A DNA stretch of 64,000 bases from Verrucomicrobiota bacterium (lineage in GTDB: Bacteria > Verrucomicrobiota > Verrucomicrobiia > Opitutales > Opitutaceae): assembly GCA_023416735.1 (NCBI GenBank), contig JAEZGX010000025.1, forward strand, positions 62,001-126,000. Reading direction: 5' to 3'. Under the pieces are notes generated by a model that was not told the DNA's origin, did not search any database, and saw nothing but the letters and a program-made list of their open reading frames with translations. A program made the position numbers and the translations under genes. Each line of letters begins with the position of its first letter. Position 1 is the stretch's first letter. Shown one piece after another: positions 44,116 to 52,139 of the stretch.

Positions 44116-44766
44116 ATGCGCTTCGATCCAGTTCGGCTTGCGAAGGTGGTGATGGCGTTGGTGTTGGTGCCCGCGGCTGGGGCACAGTTGATCCGGGTCG
44201 AGGGAGAAGGTGCGCTCGAACATGTGGAGAATGCGAGTGGTGCGCCGGGCTTTTTACCGGGCTATGCGCAGGTGCGCTTCGATTTCAGGTTGGAGGACGT
44301 GGAAGGGGAAGGGCGGACGTCGTATGCGGCGTCGGCGGCGATAGTGCGGATCGGCGAGGAGCGGCTCGCGCTGCAGAACGCCGCGCTGGAGGTGTGGCGC
44401 GGGCCGTCGGCATCCGGGCCTTGGACAAGCTATTTGTTGCGCGGGGAGACGGCGGCGGGATGGTGGTTTTCGCTGCAGAACGATTTCCTGGGCGGAGCTG
44501 AAGAGCAGGGATTTCCGCGGCGACTGGTGTCACCGGGAGAATTGGTGGTTCACGATGTGTTGTTGCGCGCGGGCGATTTCAGCTGGGCGGGGTATGGCGA
44601 CGGGGTGATTACCTCGATCGTCATGGTGCCGGCGCCGGAGCCTTCCGCTTACGCACTGATGGGAGCGGCCGTGTTGGGTGTATCCGTTTTTCTGAGACTG
44701 CGGCGGCGAGAGCGGGGGCGGCGACCTGGCAGCGCGGCGCGGGGCGGGGTGCGACGCGGGGCGTGA
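44116..44766 (+). CDS. PEP-CTERM sorting-domain protein
   Basis: A 216-residue exported protein. A signal peptide spans about 1-23 (VRLAKVVMALVLVPAAGA). The mature domain is beta-rich (YAQVRFDFRLEDVEGEGRTS, then YLLRGETAAGWWFSLQNDFL), with no known catalytic motif. Near 180 comes the PEP-CTERM signal: VPAPEPSAYALMGAAVLGVS, a membrane helix, then RLRRRERGRR. In this system the exosortase cleaves near PEP and the protein is passed to the cell surface. Unlike most PEP-CTERM proteins, the chain continues about 15 residues past the Arg cluster (GSAARGGVRRGA). ATG at 44116 chosen. Confidence 0.85.
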   Translation: MRFDPVRLAKVVMALVLVPAAGAQLIRVEGEGALEHVENASGAPGFLPGYAQVRFDFRLEDVEGEGRTSYAASAAIVRIGEERLALQNAALEVWRGPSASGPWTSYLLRGETAAGWWFSLQNDFLGGAEEQGFPRRLVSPGELVVHDVLLRAGDFSWAGYGDGVITSIVMVPAPEPSAYALMGAAVLGVSVFLRLRRRERGRRPGSAARGGVRRGA

Positions 44767-44800
44767 CAAACGCCGGGCGGACCTTGTAGGGTTCGCATCC

Positions 44801-45658
44801 ATGTCGTCTTCTGCTGATACCCTCGTGGCTCTTCTTCACGGTCCGGACCAGCCGGGTCTGGTGGCGCGGGTGGCGGGGTGGATTTTCGAGCGGGGAGGGA
44901 ACATCCTCCATGCGGATCAACATCGCGACATGGAGGCGGGCGTATTTTTCCAGCGGGTGGAGTGGGTGCCGCAGAGTGGAGGTTCGTCGGCGGATGGAGA
45001 GGCGTTTCGCGCGTTTGCGGCATCGCTGGGGATGCAGGCGCGCGTGTCGTCGTCGGCGCAACGGGCGCGCGTGGCGGTGTTTGTTTCGAAGGCGGATCAT
45101 TGTTTTCACGATCTGGCGTTGCGCTGGCGAGCGGGAGAGTTTGCGGGGGAATTGGTGGCGGTGATTTCGAATCACCCGGATTTGCGGGAGGCGGCGCAGG
45201 GTTATGGGCTGCCTTATCATCACGTGCCGCTTACGGCGGAAACGAAGGCTGCGGCGGAGGCGCGGCAGATCGCGTTGTTGAAAGAGTTGTCGGTCGATCT
45301 CGTCGTGCTGGCGCGCTACATGCAGGTGCTGTCGGCGGATTTTCTGGAGAGGTGGGTGCGACCGGTGATCAATATTCACCACTCGTTCCTGCCGGCGTTT
45401 GCGGGCGGGCGACCGTATCATCAGGCGCATGCGCGCGGGGTAAAGTTGATCGGCGCGACGGCGCACTACGCGACGCGGGATCTCGATGAGGGGCCGATCA
45501 TTCATCAAGATGTGACGCGGGTGACGCACCGGCAGGGCGTCGACGATTTGATTCGGATGGGCCGCGATCTGGAGAAGCGCGTGCTGGCGCAGGCGGTGCG
45601 CTGGCATCTGGACGCGCGCGTGCTGGCTTACGGTAACAAGACCGTGGTGTTCGACTGA
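44801..45658 (+). CDS. purU: Formyltetrahydrofolate deformylase
   Basis: A 285-residue enzyme that hydrolyses 10-formyl-THF to THF and formate, balancing one-carbon pools and supplying formate to purine synthesis. An N-terminal ACT domain (about 8-85) reads LLHGPDQPGLVARVAGWIFE and GGNILHADQHRDMEAGVFFQ. The catalytic formyl-transferase fold follows, with VDLVVLARYMQVLSADFLE, the active-site NIHHSFLPAFAGGRPYHQ (Asn-His) and GATAHYATRDLDEGPIIHQD (Asp). Length and order fit PurU. It lies 34 bp after the PEP-CTERM gene, though the two are unlikely to be related. Confidence 0.96.
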   Translation: MSSSADTLVALLHGPDQPGLVARVAGWIFERGGNILHADQHRDMEAGVFFQRVEWVPQSGGSSADGEAFRAFAASLGMQARVSSSAQRARVAVFVSKADHCFHDLALRWRAGEFAGELVAVISNHPDLREAAQGYGLPYHHVPLTAETKAAAEARQIALLKELSVDLVVLARYMQVLSADFLERWVRPVINIHHSFLPAFAGGRPYHQAHARGVKLIGATAHYATRDLDEGPIIHQDVTRVTHRQGVDDLIRMGRDLEKRVLAQAVRWHLDARVLAYGNKTVVFD

Positions 45659-45737
45659 GCGGCGGCGCAACTCCCGCCTTTACGCGTGGGAAACGATCTG
45701 TTTCGGTCGCCGATTCACGAACTTGAAAACTCCTGTC

Positions 45738-46478
45738 ATGTCCACGTCTCCCTCGTCCTCAAGCCCCACACCCTCCGGCGGAAAATCAGACTTGCAGCCT
45801 GCCCAAGGTGGGCCGGTGGTGCCGCCGTTTGACGAGCGCTTGTGGACGTTTTGGCAGAAGAATGCGAAGGCGTTGTTGGGGCTCGCGGCGCTGGTGCTGG
45901 TGGTGATCGTGGCACAAGGCGCGTGGGAGATGCTGCAGGAAAAGAAGCAGCGTGATATCCAACAGGCGTATGCGGCGGCGGCGGCGACGGCGCAGTTGAA
46001 AGCATTTGCGAGCGCGAATGAAGGTCACCAGCTCGCGGGTGTTGCGCACTTACGGATGGCCGACGAGGCATATGCCGACCGTCGTCATGCGGATGCAGCG
46101 GCCGCTTACGATCAGGCGGCGTCGATTTTGAAGTCCGGACCGCTGGCGAGCCGGGCGCGGCTCGGCTCAGCGATGGCGAAACATCAGGCGGGCCGCACGG
46201 GCGAGGGCGAGACGGCCCTGAAGGCGATCGCGAATGACGCGAATGAAATCAAAGCTTACCGCGCGGAAGCGATCGCGCATCTGGCGAGCTTGGCGTCGGC
46301 GGCGGGGAACGGAGCGGATGTGAAAGCATATGCGGACCAGCTGATGCAGCTGGACCCGACGAGCCCGTGGACGCAGCGGACGTTGCAGTTGTTGGCGTCG
46401 ACCCCGGGTGCAATCGAGACGGGCGCGTCGGCGGATGCGGATGCGTCGCCGACGATCAGCCTGCCGGGTAAACAATAA
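45738..46478 (+). CDS. Membrane-anchored TPR-like (YfgM-type) protein
   Basis: A 246-residue protein. A Ser/Pro-rich cytoplasmic start is followed by FDERLWTFWQKNAKAL and one membrane helix (about 47-64, LLGLAALVLVVIVAQGA). The remaining 180 residues are Ala-rich helices in tandem: QAYAAAAATAQLKAFASANE, LRMADEAYADRRHADAAAAY, and ALKAIANDANEIKAYRAEAI. This is the look of tetratricopeptide or YfgM/BamD-like helical repeats. YfgM proteins bind SecYEG-associated chaperones, but that role is only suggested here by topology. ATG at 45738 preferred over a TTG at 45723. Confidence 0.8.
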   Translation: MSTSPSSSSPTPSGGKSDLQPAQGGPVVPPFDERLWTFWQKNAKALLGLAALVLVVIVAQGAWEMLQEKKQRDIQQAYAAAAATAQLKAFASANEGHQLAGVAHLRMADEAYADRRHADAAAAYDQAASILKSGPLASRARLGSAMAKHQAGRTGEGETALKAIANDANEIKAYRAEAIAHLASLASAAGNGADVKAYADQLMQLDPTSPWTQRTLQLLASTPGAIETGASADADASPTISLPGKQ

Positions 46479-46481
46479 AGG

Positions 46482-47243
46482 CTAAGCCTGCTTGAGTCGG
46501 CGGCGGTAGATCAGCGCCCCGACCAAGGATATCGCGCCGAAGAGTGCGGCGTAGGTGGAGGGTTCGGGAACGACGGAGTAAGTGAGAGAAAAGTTGTCAA
46601 TCCCTAGCGTGTCCAAGTTGCTGGTTCCCGTGGTGCTCGTGCCACGAACGCGGAAGAAGACTGCGCTGCTCTGATTATCCAATGCTTCAAGCATGATCGA
46701 CGAGGCCGACAACTCGACCGGATCGAAAGGCGCTGCCGTTGTATACGTGCCAAGGGTGATGAAATCTCCGATATCACCCAACCGGTATTCGAAGCTGTAG
46801 CTTTGGTCCGTGTCCCCGACATTATTCGCCGTGAATAGTGTGACAGCGACGCTAAAGTCTCGTAGTCCGAGGGTGTTTGCAATGTGGAGAGTCACAGCGC
46901 CGTTACGAGTGGACGCGCTATTTGGACGCCAACCCAACGCCCGATCCATATTTGAGGACTGGGCGGTCGAACTATCGCCGACTGAGCTGCCAGAGTAACT
47001 CGCAATGTTACGAAACACCATTGTGGTGTTGCTCCAAGTTGTAGTTGGAGAGGTGAAAGTGGCTTCTGTGCCTAGCGATGATGGAGTGACACTAGAGTTA
47101 ACGCTCCAGCCGACGGGCAACCCCGATGCCAACGAGTTGAAGCTTTGTTCGTATCCGGAAAATGAGAGCGTAAGTTGTCCTGCGGAATGCGATGCACTGA
47201 GCGTCAGAGCAGCGAGAAAGGTCACGAAGCGAATGGGTTTCAT
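46482..47243 (-). CDS. PEP-CTERM sorting-domain protein (low-GC gene)
   Basis: A 253-residue exported protein. The signal peptide is FVTFLAALTLSASHSAGQ. A Ser/Thr/Asn-rich beta domain follows (LTLSFSGYEQSFNSLASGLP, later LDTLGIDNFSLTYS), with the look of the F5/8- or LamG-like PEP-CTERM proteins of Verrucomicrobiota. The C-terminus is classical: VVPEPSTYAALFGAISLVGA, membrane helix, YRRRLKQA. GC is visibly lower (near 50% by eye) than in all flanking genes, and serine and threonine codons are unlike theirs, which suggests separate origin. It ends 4 bp from the convergent TPR gene. Confidence 0.9.
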   Translation of the reverse strand: MKPIRFVTFLAALTLSASHSAGQLTLSFSGYEQSFNSLASGLPVGWSVNSSVTPSSLGTEATFTSPTTTWSNTTMVFRNIASYSGSSVGDSSTAQSSNMDRALGWRPNSASTRNGAVTLHIANTLGLRDFSVAVTLFTANNVGDTDQSYSFEYRLGDIGDFITLGTYTTAAPFDPVELSASSIMLEALDNQSSAVFFRVRGTSTTGTSNLDTLGIDNFSLTYSVVPEPSTYAALFGAISLVGALIYRRRLKQA

Positions 47244-47331
47244 GGTCTAGTGCAAGTGAATGGCCGCCACGTGCGGGTTTGCACGTCATTTATCCATATA
47301 TTTGCGTCTTACTGGACCCGTCCGCCCGGCG

Positions 47332-47360
47332 TTGACATACCGCTGGGTCATGGGTCCGAT
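47332..47360 (+). promoter_or_regulatory. Candidate promoter of tRNA-Pro
   Basis: TTGACA (47332-47337), a 17-bp spacer and TCCGAT (47355-47360) lie 10 bp before the tRNA 5' end. The -35 is perfect and the -10 weak. Confidence 0.5.
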
Positions 47361-47369
47361 GCGCAAGTT

Positions 47370-47446
47370 CGGGGTGTAGCTTAGCCTGGTAGAGCGCCTG
47401 GTTTGGGACCAGGAGGTCGCGAGTTCGAATCTCGCCGCCCCGACCA
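47370..47446 (+). tRNA. tRNA-Pro (TGG anticodon), CCA encoded
   Basis: Acceptor CGGGGTG/CGCCCCG, D-arm with AGCTTAGCCTGGTAGAGC, anticodon stem CCTGG/CCAGG with loop TTTGGGA (anticodon TGG) and T-arm TTCGAATC loop form a complete cloverleaf. Discriminator A and CCA are encoded. It should read CCN codons, mainly CCA and CCG. Confidence 0.97.
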
Positions 47447-47544
47447 TTTGCTGCGGATCGTGCGGGAGATTTCCCATGCAAACGTCGGGCAGCAGGCGAG
47501 CTGCGTGGCCGGAACTGGCGCGACGACGCGGCTACGATGGCGGC

Positions 47545-48471
47545 ATGAGCAAGTCGAAAGCCAAGGTCTCGTCAGGGCGAACAACCGGCAAGCCGGTGAT
47601 CAAGTCTCAGCCTGAGCCGCCGTTTCCAAAGCAGAAGCAGAAGGCGCCGGGGTTGGAGAGTCGGCTGGATCCGAAACCGCGCTGGGAGGCGACGCAGTAT
47701 CATACCGCGGGAAAGCTCAACCGGAAGGTGGCGCTGATTACGGGCGGAGATTCAGGGATCGGGCGGGCGGTGGCGTATCTTTTCGCCCGCGAAGGCGCGG
47801 ATGTGGCGATCGGCTACTTGCCGGTTGAAGAGGAGGACGCGCAGGAAACGAAGCGCGCGGTGGAGTCGGCTGGTCGCAAGTGCGTGTTGTTGCCGGGCGA
47901 TCTTTCGAGTGCGAAAGCCTGCCGGCAGGCGGTGGAGAAGACGGTGCAGGAGTTTGGCCGGCTCGACATCTTGGTTTCCAACGCCGCCCATCAGATGCGG
48001 AAGTCGAAGCCGGAAGAGGTCGAGGACGAGGAATTCGACCGCACCTTCAAGACGAACGTGTATGCGTATTTCTGGCTGGTGAAGGCCGCGTTGCCGCACT
48101 TGAAGCCGGGGTCGGCTATCATTGCGACGAGCTCGGAGACAGGACTCCTCGGTTCGGGGAGTTTGCCGGACTATTCCGCAACGAAAGGGGCGATCAATGC
48201 GCTGACGAAGACGCTGGCGGTGGATTTGGTGGAGCGCGGGATTCGCGTGAATGCGGTGGCGCCGGGGCCGGTTTGGACGCCGTTGAATGTGGCGGATGCC
48301 GGGGCGAGCGAAGAGAAGGTGGCGAAGTTTGGCAGTCAGACACCGATCGGGCGGCCGGCGCAGCCAGAGGAACTGGCACCCGCGTATGTGTTTCTGGCGT
48401 CGGATGCCGATTCGTCTTACATCACGGGAATCGTGCTGCCGGTGATGGGAGGCGAGACGAGCGGCGGATGA
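47545..48471 (+). CDS. Short-chain dehydrogenase/reductase (YhdF/YghA-like)
   Basis: A 308-residue SDR of the extended-N-terminus group. The first 50 residues are polar (SGRTTGKPVIKSQPEPPFPK, then KPRWEATQYHTAGKL). The NAD(P) motif is VALITGGDSGIGRAVAYLFA (about 60-79), followed by SNAAHQM, catalytic Ser in IATSSETGLLGSG and the Tyr-Lys pair in LPDYSATKGAINALTKTLAV. It ends SSYITGIVLPVMGGETSGG. Proteins of this type are often linked to general stress in other bacteria, but the substrate is unknown. I chose the ATG at 47545, 98 bp after tRNA-Pro. Confidence 0.9.
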   Translation: MSKSKAKVSSGRTTGKPVIKSQPEPPFPKQKQKAPGLESRLDPKPRWEATQYHTAGKLNRKVALITGGDSGIGRAVAYLFAREGADVAIGYLPVEEEDAQETKRAVESAGRKCVLLPGDLSSAKACRQAVEKTVQEFGRLDILVSNAAHQMRKSKPEEVEDEEFDRTFKTNVYAYFWLVKAALPHLKPGSAIIATSSETGLLGSGSLPDYSATKGAINALTKTLAVDLVERGIRVNAVAPGPVWTPLNVADAGASEEKVAKFGSQTPIGRPAQPEELAPAYVFLASDADSSYITGIVLPVMGGETSGG

Positions 48472-48581
48472 CCGAAGCGCGCAAACTGTTTCCGCTCGGT
48501 CACGTCGCTCGTGCGGTGTTAATCTCTTCTTGCGTAGCCTATCGGTTCGTTTAGTCCTGCGCGAACCTCCCCTTCGTCTCT

Positions 48582-49109
48582 ATGGATACCATTTCGCGTG
48601 AAAATAACAGCATGCTGCCGGTCGCGGGCATCGTCGTTGGCGTGCTGTCTCTTCTGGTCGGCGGCTATGCCGCGATCAAGGCGTCAAGCCTTCAAAAGGC
48701 GGTCGCCGTGCAAGAGGAGAAAGTGGGTCGGATCGATAGCATCGAAGGCCAGTTGACGACCGTCCAATCGAGCGTCGACAAGACGAGTCGCGATATCGGT
48801 TCATTGTCGCGGACGACGCAGGAGGCGTTCAACACGGTTGCGACGGATCTGGGAAGTATCCACGCGGCAATTACGAAGCTCGAGGACGCGCAGAAGAAGG
48901 CTCCCGCGCCTGCCGCCTCGGCGCCGAAGGCGGCATCCAGCGGTCCCGTCGTGGCGGGTCCGGATGAATACGTGATCAAGGGCGGCGACACCGGGGCGAA
49001 GATTGCCCGCGCGCAGGGGATCGCGTTGGGAGATTTGATGGCGGTGAACCCGGGTGTGAACTGGTCGAGTTTGAAGGTCGGCCAGAAGATCAAGCTCCCG
49101 AAGAAGTAA
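48582..49109 (+). CDS. LysM domain protein with coiled coil
   Basis: A 175-residue single-pass protein. The N-terminus has one membrane helix (about 11-33, LPVAGIVVGVLSLLVGGYAA), a coiled coil (about 35-105, LQKAVAVQEEKVGRIDSIEG and onward), an Ala/Pro linker, and a C-terminal LysM domain (about 128-172): YVIKGGDTGAKIARAQGIAL, LMAVNPGVNWSSLKVGQKIK. LysM binds peptidoglycan, so this protein should link inner membrane and cell wall. It ends 27 bp before a strong terminator and is probably monocistronic. Confidence 0.92.
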   Translation: MDTISRENNSMLPVAGIVVGVLSLLVGGYAAIKASSLQKAVAVQEEKVGRIDSIEGQLTTVQSSVDKTSRDIGSLSRTTQEAFNTVATDLGSIHAAITKLEDAQKKAPAPAASAPKAASSGPVVAGPDEYVIKGGDTGAKIARAQGIALGDLMAVNPGVNWSSLKVGQKIKLPKK

Positions 49110-49136
49110 TCGGACGCGAATCCGTTTCGAATTTCG

Positions 49137-49167
49137 AAAACCTCCCGGTGAAAACCGGGAGGTTTTT
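49137..49167 (+). terminator. Intrinsic terminator of the LysM gene
   Basis: AAAACCTCCCGGT (49137-49149) pairs with ACCGGGAGGTTTT (49154-49166) around a GAAA loop, followed by T's. Confidence 0.95.
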
Positions 49168-49249
49168 CATTGTGGTCGAAAGCGGTTAAGAAGGGGCAGC
49201 GGTTTCATCGCTGGAGTTACGCGTAGAGTCATGGAAGCATGAGCGTCGC

Positions 49250-49822
49250 ATGACACTACCGAATCCCGATCTGCCGCGCTGGGAAGCGCTCGCGCACACG
49301 ACGATTGCGAAGACCCGGATCTTCGAGGTGCGGAGCACGCGATTCCGTCATCCGGTGCGAGGCACGGAGCGGGATTTCATCGTGATCGATCCACCGGATT
49401 GGGTGAACGTCGTGGCGCTCACGCGCGATCGCCGGGTCGTGCTGGTGCAGCAGTTTCGTTATGGAATCGACGGGTTCTCGCTCGAGATTCCGGGCGGTGT
49501 GATCGAGACGGGTGAAGAGCCGGCGATTGCGGGCGTGCGCGAGCTGCAGGAAGAGACCGGCTACACGGGAGCGCCGGCGAAGATGTTGGGCAGCGTGCAT
49601 CCGAATCCGGCGATGCAAAGCAACCGGTGTCATCTCGTCTATGTGGACGAGGCGGCGCCGACTCATCCGCTGGCGTGGGATGCGGATGAGGAAATGAAGG
49701 TCGTGACGCTGCCGGCAGAAGAAGTATTCGCGTTGGCGCGGGCTGGCGGGATCACGCACAGCCTGACATTGAACGCGTTGCTCCTGTTCGAACCGCTGTG
49801 GCGCGAGTTGTCGAAGGGATGA
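49250..49822 (+). CDS. Nudix hydrolase (ADP-ribose pyrophosphatase-like)
   Basis: A 190-residue Nudix protein. The Nudix box reads GGVIETGEEPAIAGVRELQE followed by ETGY (about 83-106), with all catalytic Glu residues. VVLVQQFRYGIDGFSLEIPG just before it is typical of ADP-sugar pyrophosphatases, and SNRCHLVYVDEA with HPLAWDADEEMKVV follows. The likely reaction is ADP-ribose or a related nucleoside diphosphate derivative to AMP plus sugar phosphate. It starts at ATG 49250 and is followed after about 70 bp by the adenylating enzyme. Confidence 0.92.
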   Translation: MTLPNPDLPRWEALAHTTIAKTRIFEVRSTRFRHPVRGTERDFIVIDPPDWVNVVALTRDRRVVLVQQFRYGIDGFSLEIPGGVIETGEEPAIAGVRELQEETGYTGAPAKMLGSVHPNPAMQSNRCHLVYVDEAAPTHPLAWDADEEMKVVTLPAEEVFALARAGGITHSLTLNALLLFEPLWRELSKG

Positions 49823-49893
49823 TGCGTGCGGGGTGGTCGCGGTCGTTTGACTTGAGATGCGGGGTCCGCTTACTGGACAACACACCCGTTTCA

Positions 49894-51156
49894 ATGACGC
49901 TTCCCACGTTTGCCAACGCCTCCGAGACGCTCGGTCCAGCGCCCGAAGGCGATTTTCTGCCAACTCCGCTGGAACGCGAGATTCGCAAGATCTATGAGCG
50001 CAGCCCGCTGTATGGGCAGCGTTTTCCGTTGCATGCCGAGCCGCTGCAGTGGTCGTGCTATCGCGAGATTCCGGCGCTGTCGAAAAAGGAAATCATCGAG
50101 CGGGGGCACCAGGCGTTTTTCGAAGATTACGCGGTGATCGAGCGCGGGCTGCAGACGAAACGCTACGAATACGAGAGCACGGGCGGCACGACGCAGTCGC
50201 CGATGACCGTGATCATGGAAGATGGCTGGTGGAATGCGCAGACGGAGCGGGCGTATCTCGCCTCGCCGATCTTGCGGGAGTTTGTCGGACGGCCGTATCG
50301 GAAATGCGTTTTGGCGCCGGTGGGGTGTTCGAGTAATTTGTGTCCTTACGAGGATCATCCGTTTCCGCACCGGTATTTCGACGGCACGGTTTATCTGAAT
50401 CTTTCGAGCGATCCCTTCGCGTTTCCGGAGTCGGAGTGGGATCGCATCGTCTTCGAGTTGCAGGCGACGAAGCCGGAAGTGCTGGAAGGCGAGCCGGTGT
50501 ATTTGTCGCTGTTGGCGCGGGCGGCGAAGAAACGCGGCGTGAAAGTGCCGACTTTGCGTGCGGTGATTCTCACGTATGGCAAGGCCAGCGCGCAGCACGG
50601 AGCGCGGATTGCCGAGGTGTTTCCGGCGCCGCAGGTGGATCTCTATGGCTCGACCGAGGCGGGGTATTTGTTCGTCGGCGAGGCGTTCAAGGACAACTCG
50701 CGCGTGATCGATGCGAATGCGTTTATCGAACTGGTGCCCTGGCGGCCGGAGACGCTGCCGGACGTGTTTCAGATTTACGTCACCACGCGCGATCGCGAGG
50801 CGATGCCGTTGCTGCGATATCATACGGGCGACATCGTGCAGCGTTTTCGGACGGGGTTTCGTCTGCTGGGGAGGGAGAGCAATTTGTATTTCCGGCCGGA
50901 TGGGTCGCTGGTTTCGCCGGCCGATATCGATGCGGCGCTTCCGGCGGAGTTCGCGTGCTGGCATTACATGCTGGTGCAAACGAGCGATGCGCGCTGGGAT
51001 TTCCATTATGTGGCGGATCACGTTGCACCCGTCGGCGTGGAGCAGGCGATCGCGCGCGTGTTGGGGGAAGGCGTGCGCGTGAGTGCATTTCGTCGCCGCG
51101 TGATTGCACCTGCGGCGAGCGGGAAGTTTGCGTTGCTGAAACCGCTCGCGAAATGA
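49894..51156 (+). CDS. Phenylacetate-CoA ligase (PaaK)-like adenylate-forming protein
   Basis: A 420-residue protein of the PaaK / coenzyme F390 synthetase branch of adenylate-forming enzymes. Visible motifs are RSPLYGQRFP and IPALSKKEIIERG near the N-terminus, the P-loop-like YEYESTGGTTQSPMTVIM (about 117-134), and TLRAVILTYGKASAQHGARI. VDLYGSTEAGYLFV (nucleotide binding) and LLRYHTGDIVQRF (ribose-binding Asp) follow. The C-terminal mobile domain is short. It probably activates a carboxylate as an acyl-adenylate; the substrate is unknown, and no partner gene points to one. I took the ATG at 49894; the upstream in-frame stretch overlaps the Nudix gene. Confidence 0.82.
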   Translation: MTLPTFANASETLGPAPEGDFLPTPLEREIRKIYERSPLYGQRFPLHAEPLQWSCYREIPALSKKEIIERGHQAFFEDYAVIERGLQTKRYEYESTGGTTQSPMTVIMEDGWWNAQTERAYLASPILREFVGRPYRKCVLAPVGCSSNLCPYEDHPFPHRYFDGTVYLNLSSDPFAFPESEWDRIVFELQATKPEVLEGEPVYLSLLARAAKKRGVKVPTLRAVILTYGKASAQHGARIAEVFPAPQVDLYGSTEAGYLFVGEAFKDNSRVIDANAFIELVPWRPETLPDVFQIYVTTRDREAMPLLRYHTGDIVQRFRTGFRLLGRESNLYFRPDGSLVSPADIDAALPAEFACWHYMLVQTSDARWDFHYVADHVAPVGVEQAIARVLGEGVRVSAFRRRVIAPAASGKFALLKPLAK

Positions 51157-51175
51157 GCGGAGTTGCGGTCGCGCC

Positions 51176-51203
51176 GTAGCGGAACGTTGACGCGTTCCGC
51201 TAC
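51176..51203. repeat. GTAGCGGAACG hairpin
   Basis: GTAGCGGAACG (51176-51186) and CGTTCCGCTAC (51193-51203) pair perfectly around TTGACG, 20 bp after the PaaK-like gene stop. The same arm recurs at 54908. It probably belongs to a dispersed repeat and may serve as a terminator. Confidence 0.8.
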
Positions 51204-51365
51204 AATGAGATGTCGGAGTAGGAGCCTGGCCGCCATCAGCTACTCCAAAAAGTTAGGGCGACTAATAAGCTGTCCCGCAGCAGGCGGTTACTTTACAAGA
51301 ACCGGCTACGCGTCGAATTTAGCGTGCATCTAAGCGCCGCGGCGTAATCCCCTCCCGTAACTGCG

Positions 51366-52127
51366 ATGAACCTCTTCCGCTCCACTATCGGCCGCAAGTT
51401 CCTCATGGCCGTGACGGGCTTGATCCTCATTGGATTCGTGATCGGACACTTGGTGGGCAACCTCCAAGTCTTTTCCGCGCCCGACAAGCTGAACGGCTAT
51501 GCCCACTTTCTGCAGTCGCTCGGGCCGCTGCTGTGGGTTGCTCGTATTGGGCTGCTGGTCGCGGTGGCGATTCACGTTTGGGCGGCGACAGTGCTGACGT
51601 TGGAAAACCACGCTGCGCGCGACGTGAGCTATAGCGCCAAGCACACGATCCGCGCCACGCTGGCATCGCGCACGATGCGGTGGACGGGTTTTGTGGTGCT
51701 GGCCTTCATCGTGTATCACATCGCGCACTTCACGATCGGTGCGGCGGGGGCGGACACGTTCAAGACGGCGCTGCCGGACTACACCATGACGACCGAATAT
51801 CACATCGCGGGTTTTCCCGTGGTGGCCGCGGGCACGGTGGTGCACGACGTTCATTCGATGGTGGTTTACGGATTCCAAAATGTCGCGGTTTCGATTTTCT
51901 ACATCATCGCGGTGGGGTTGCTGAGCTTTCACCTCGTGCACGGGACGGACAGTATGTTCCAGACGTTTGGCTGGCGTTCCTCGCGCTGGTCGCCGGCGCT
52001 GCGCAAGGTCTGCGTGACGTTCGCGCTGCTTTATTTCCTCGGTAATCTCGCGATTCCCGGCGCCGTGCTCATCGGCAAACTCCAGCCGCACGCTGGCGCC
52101 TCCGCTCCTGTTGCGATTCACCGCTAA
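51366..52127 (+). CDS. sdhC: Succinate dehydrogenase cytochrome b subunit
   Basis: A 253-residue membrane anchor of complex II of the b558 type: five hydrophobic helices in one polypeptide, with conserved His in LIGFVIGHLVGNLQ, LLVAVAIHVWAA, VYHIAHFTIG, HDVHSMVVYG and LLSFHLVHGTD, enough for two b hemes. Complexes of this kind normally use menaquinone (family knowledge). It starts FRSTIGRKFLMAVTGLILIG, the usual N-terminus. It leads sdhCAB; sdhA follows after 12 bp. Confidence 0.95.
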   Translation: MNLFRSTIGRKFLMAVTGLILIGFVIGHLVGNLQVFSAPDKLNGYAHFLQSLGPLLWVARIGLLVAVAIHVWAATVLTLENHAARDVSYSAKHTIRATLASRTMRWTGFVVLAFIVYHIAHFTIGAAGADTFKTALPDYTMTTEYHIAGFPVVAAGTVVHDVHSMVVYGFQNVAVSIFYIIAVGLLSFHLVHGTDSMFQTFGWRSSRWSPALRKVCVTFALLYFLGNLAIPGAVLIGKLQPHAGASAPVAIHR

Positions 52128-52139
52128 AATCTTCGCGCC

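Noticed and set aside
47370..48471. Genomic island inserted at tRNA-Pro
   Set aside because: No integrase, no repeat of the tRNA 3' end was found nearby, and the downstream SDR and LysM genes have normal composition.
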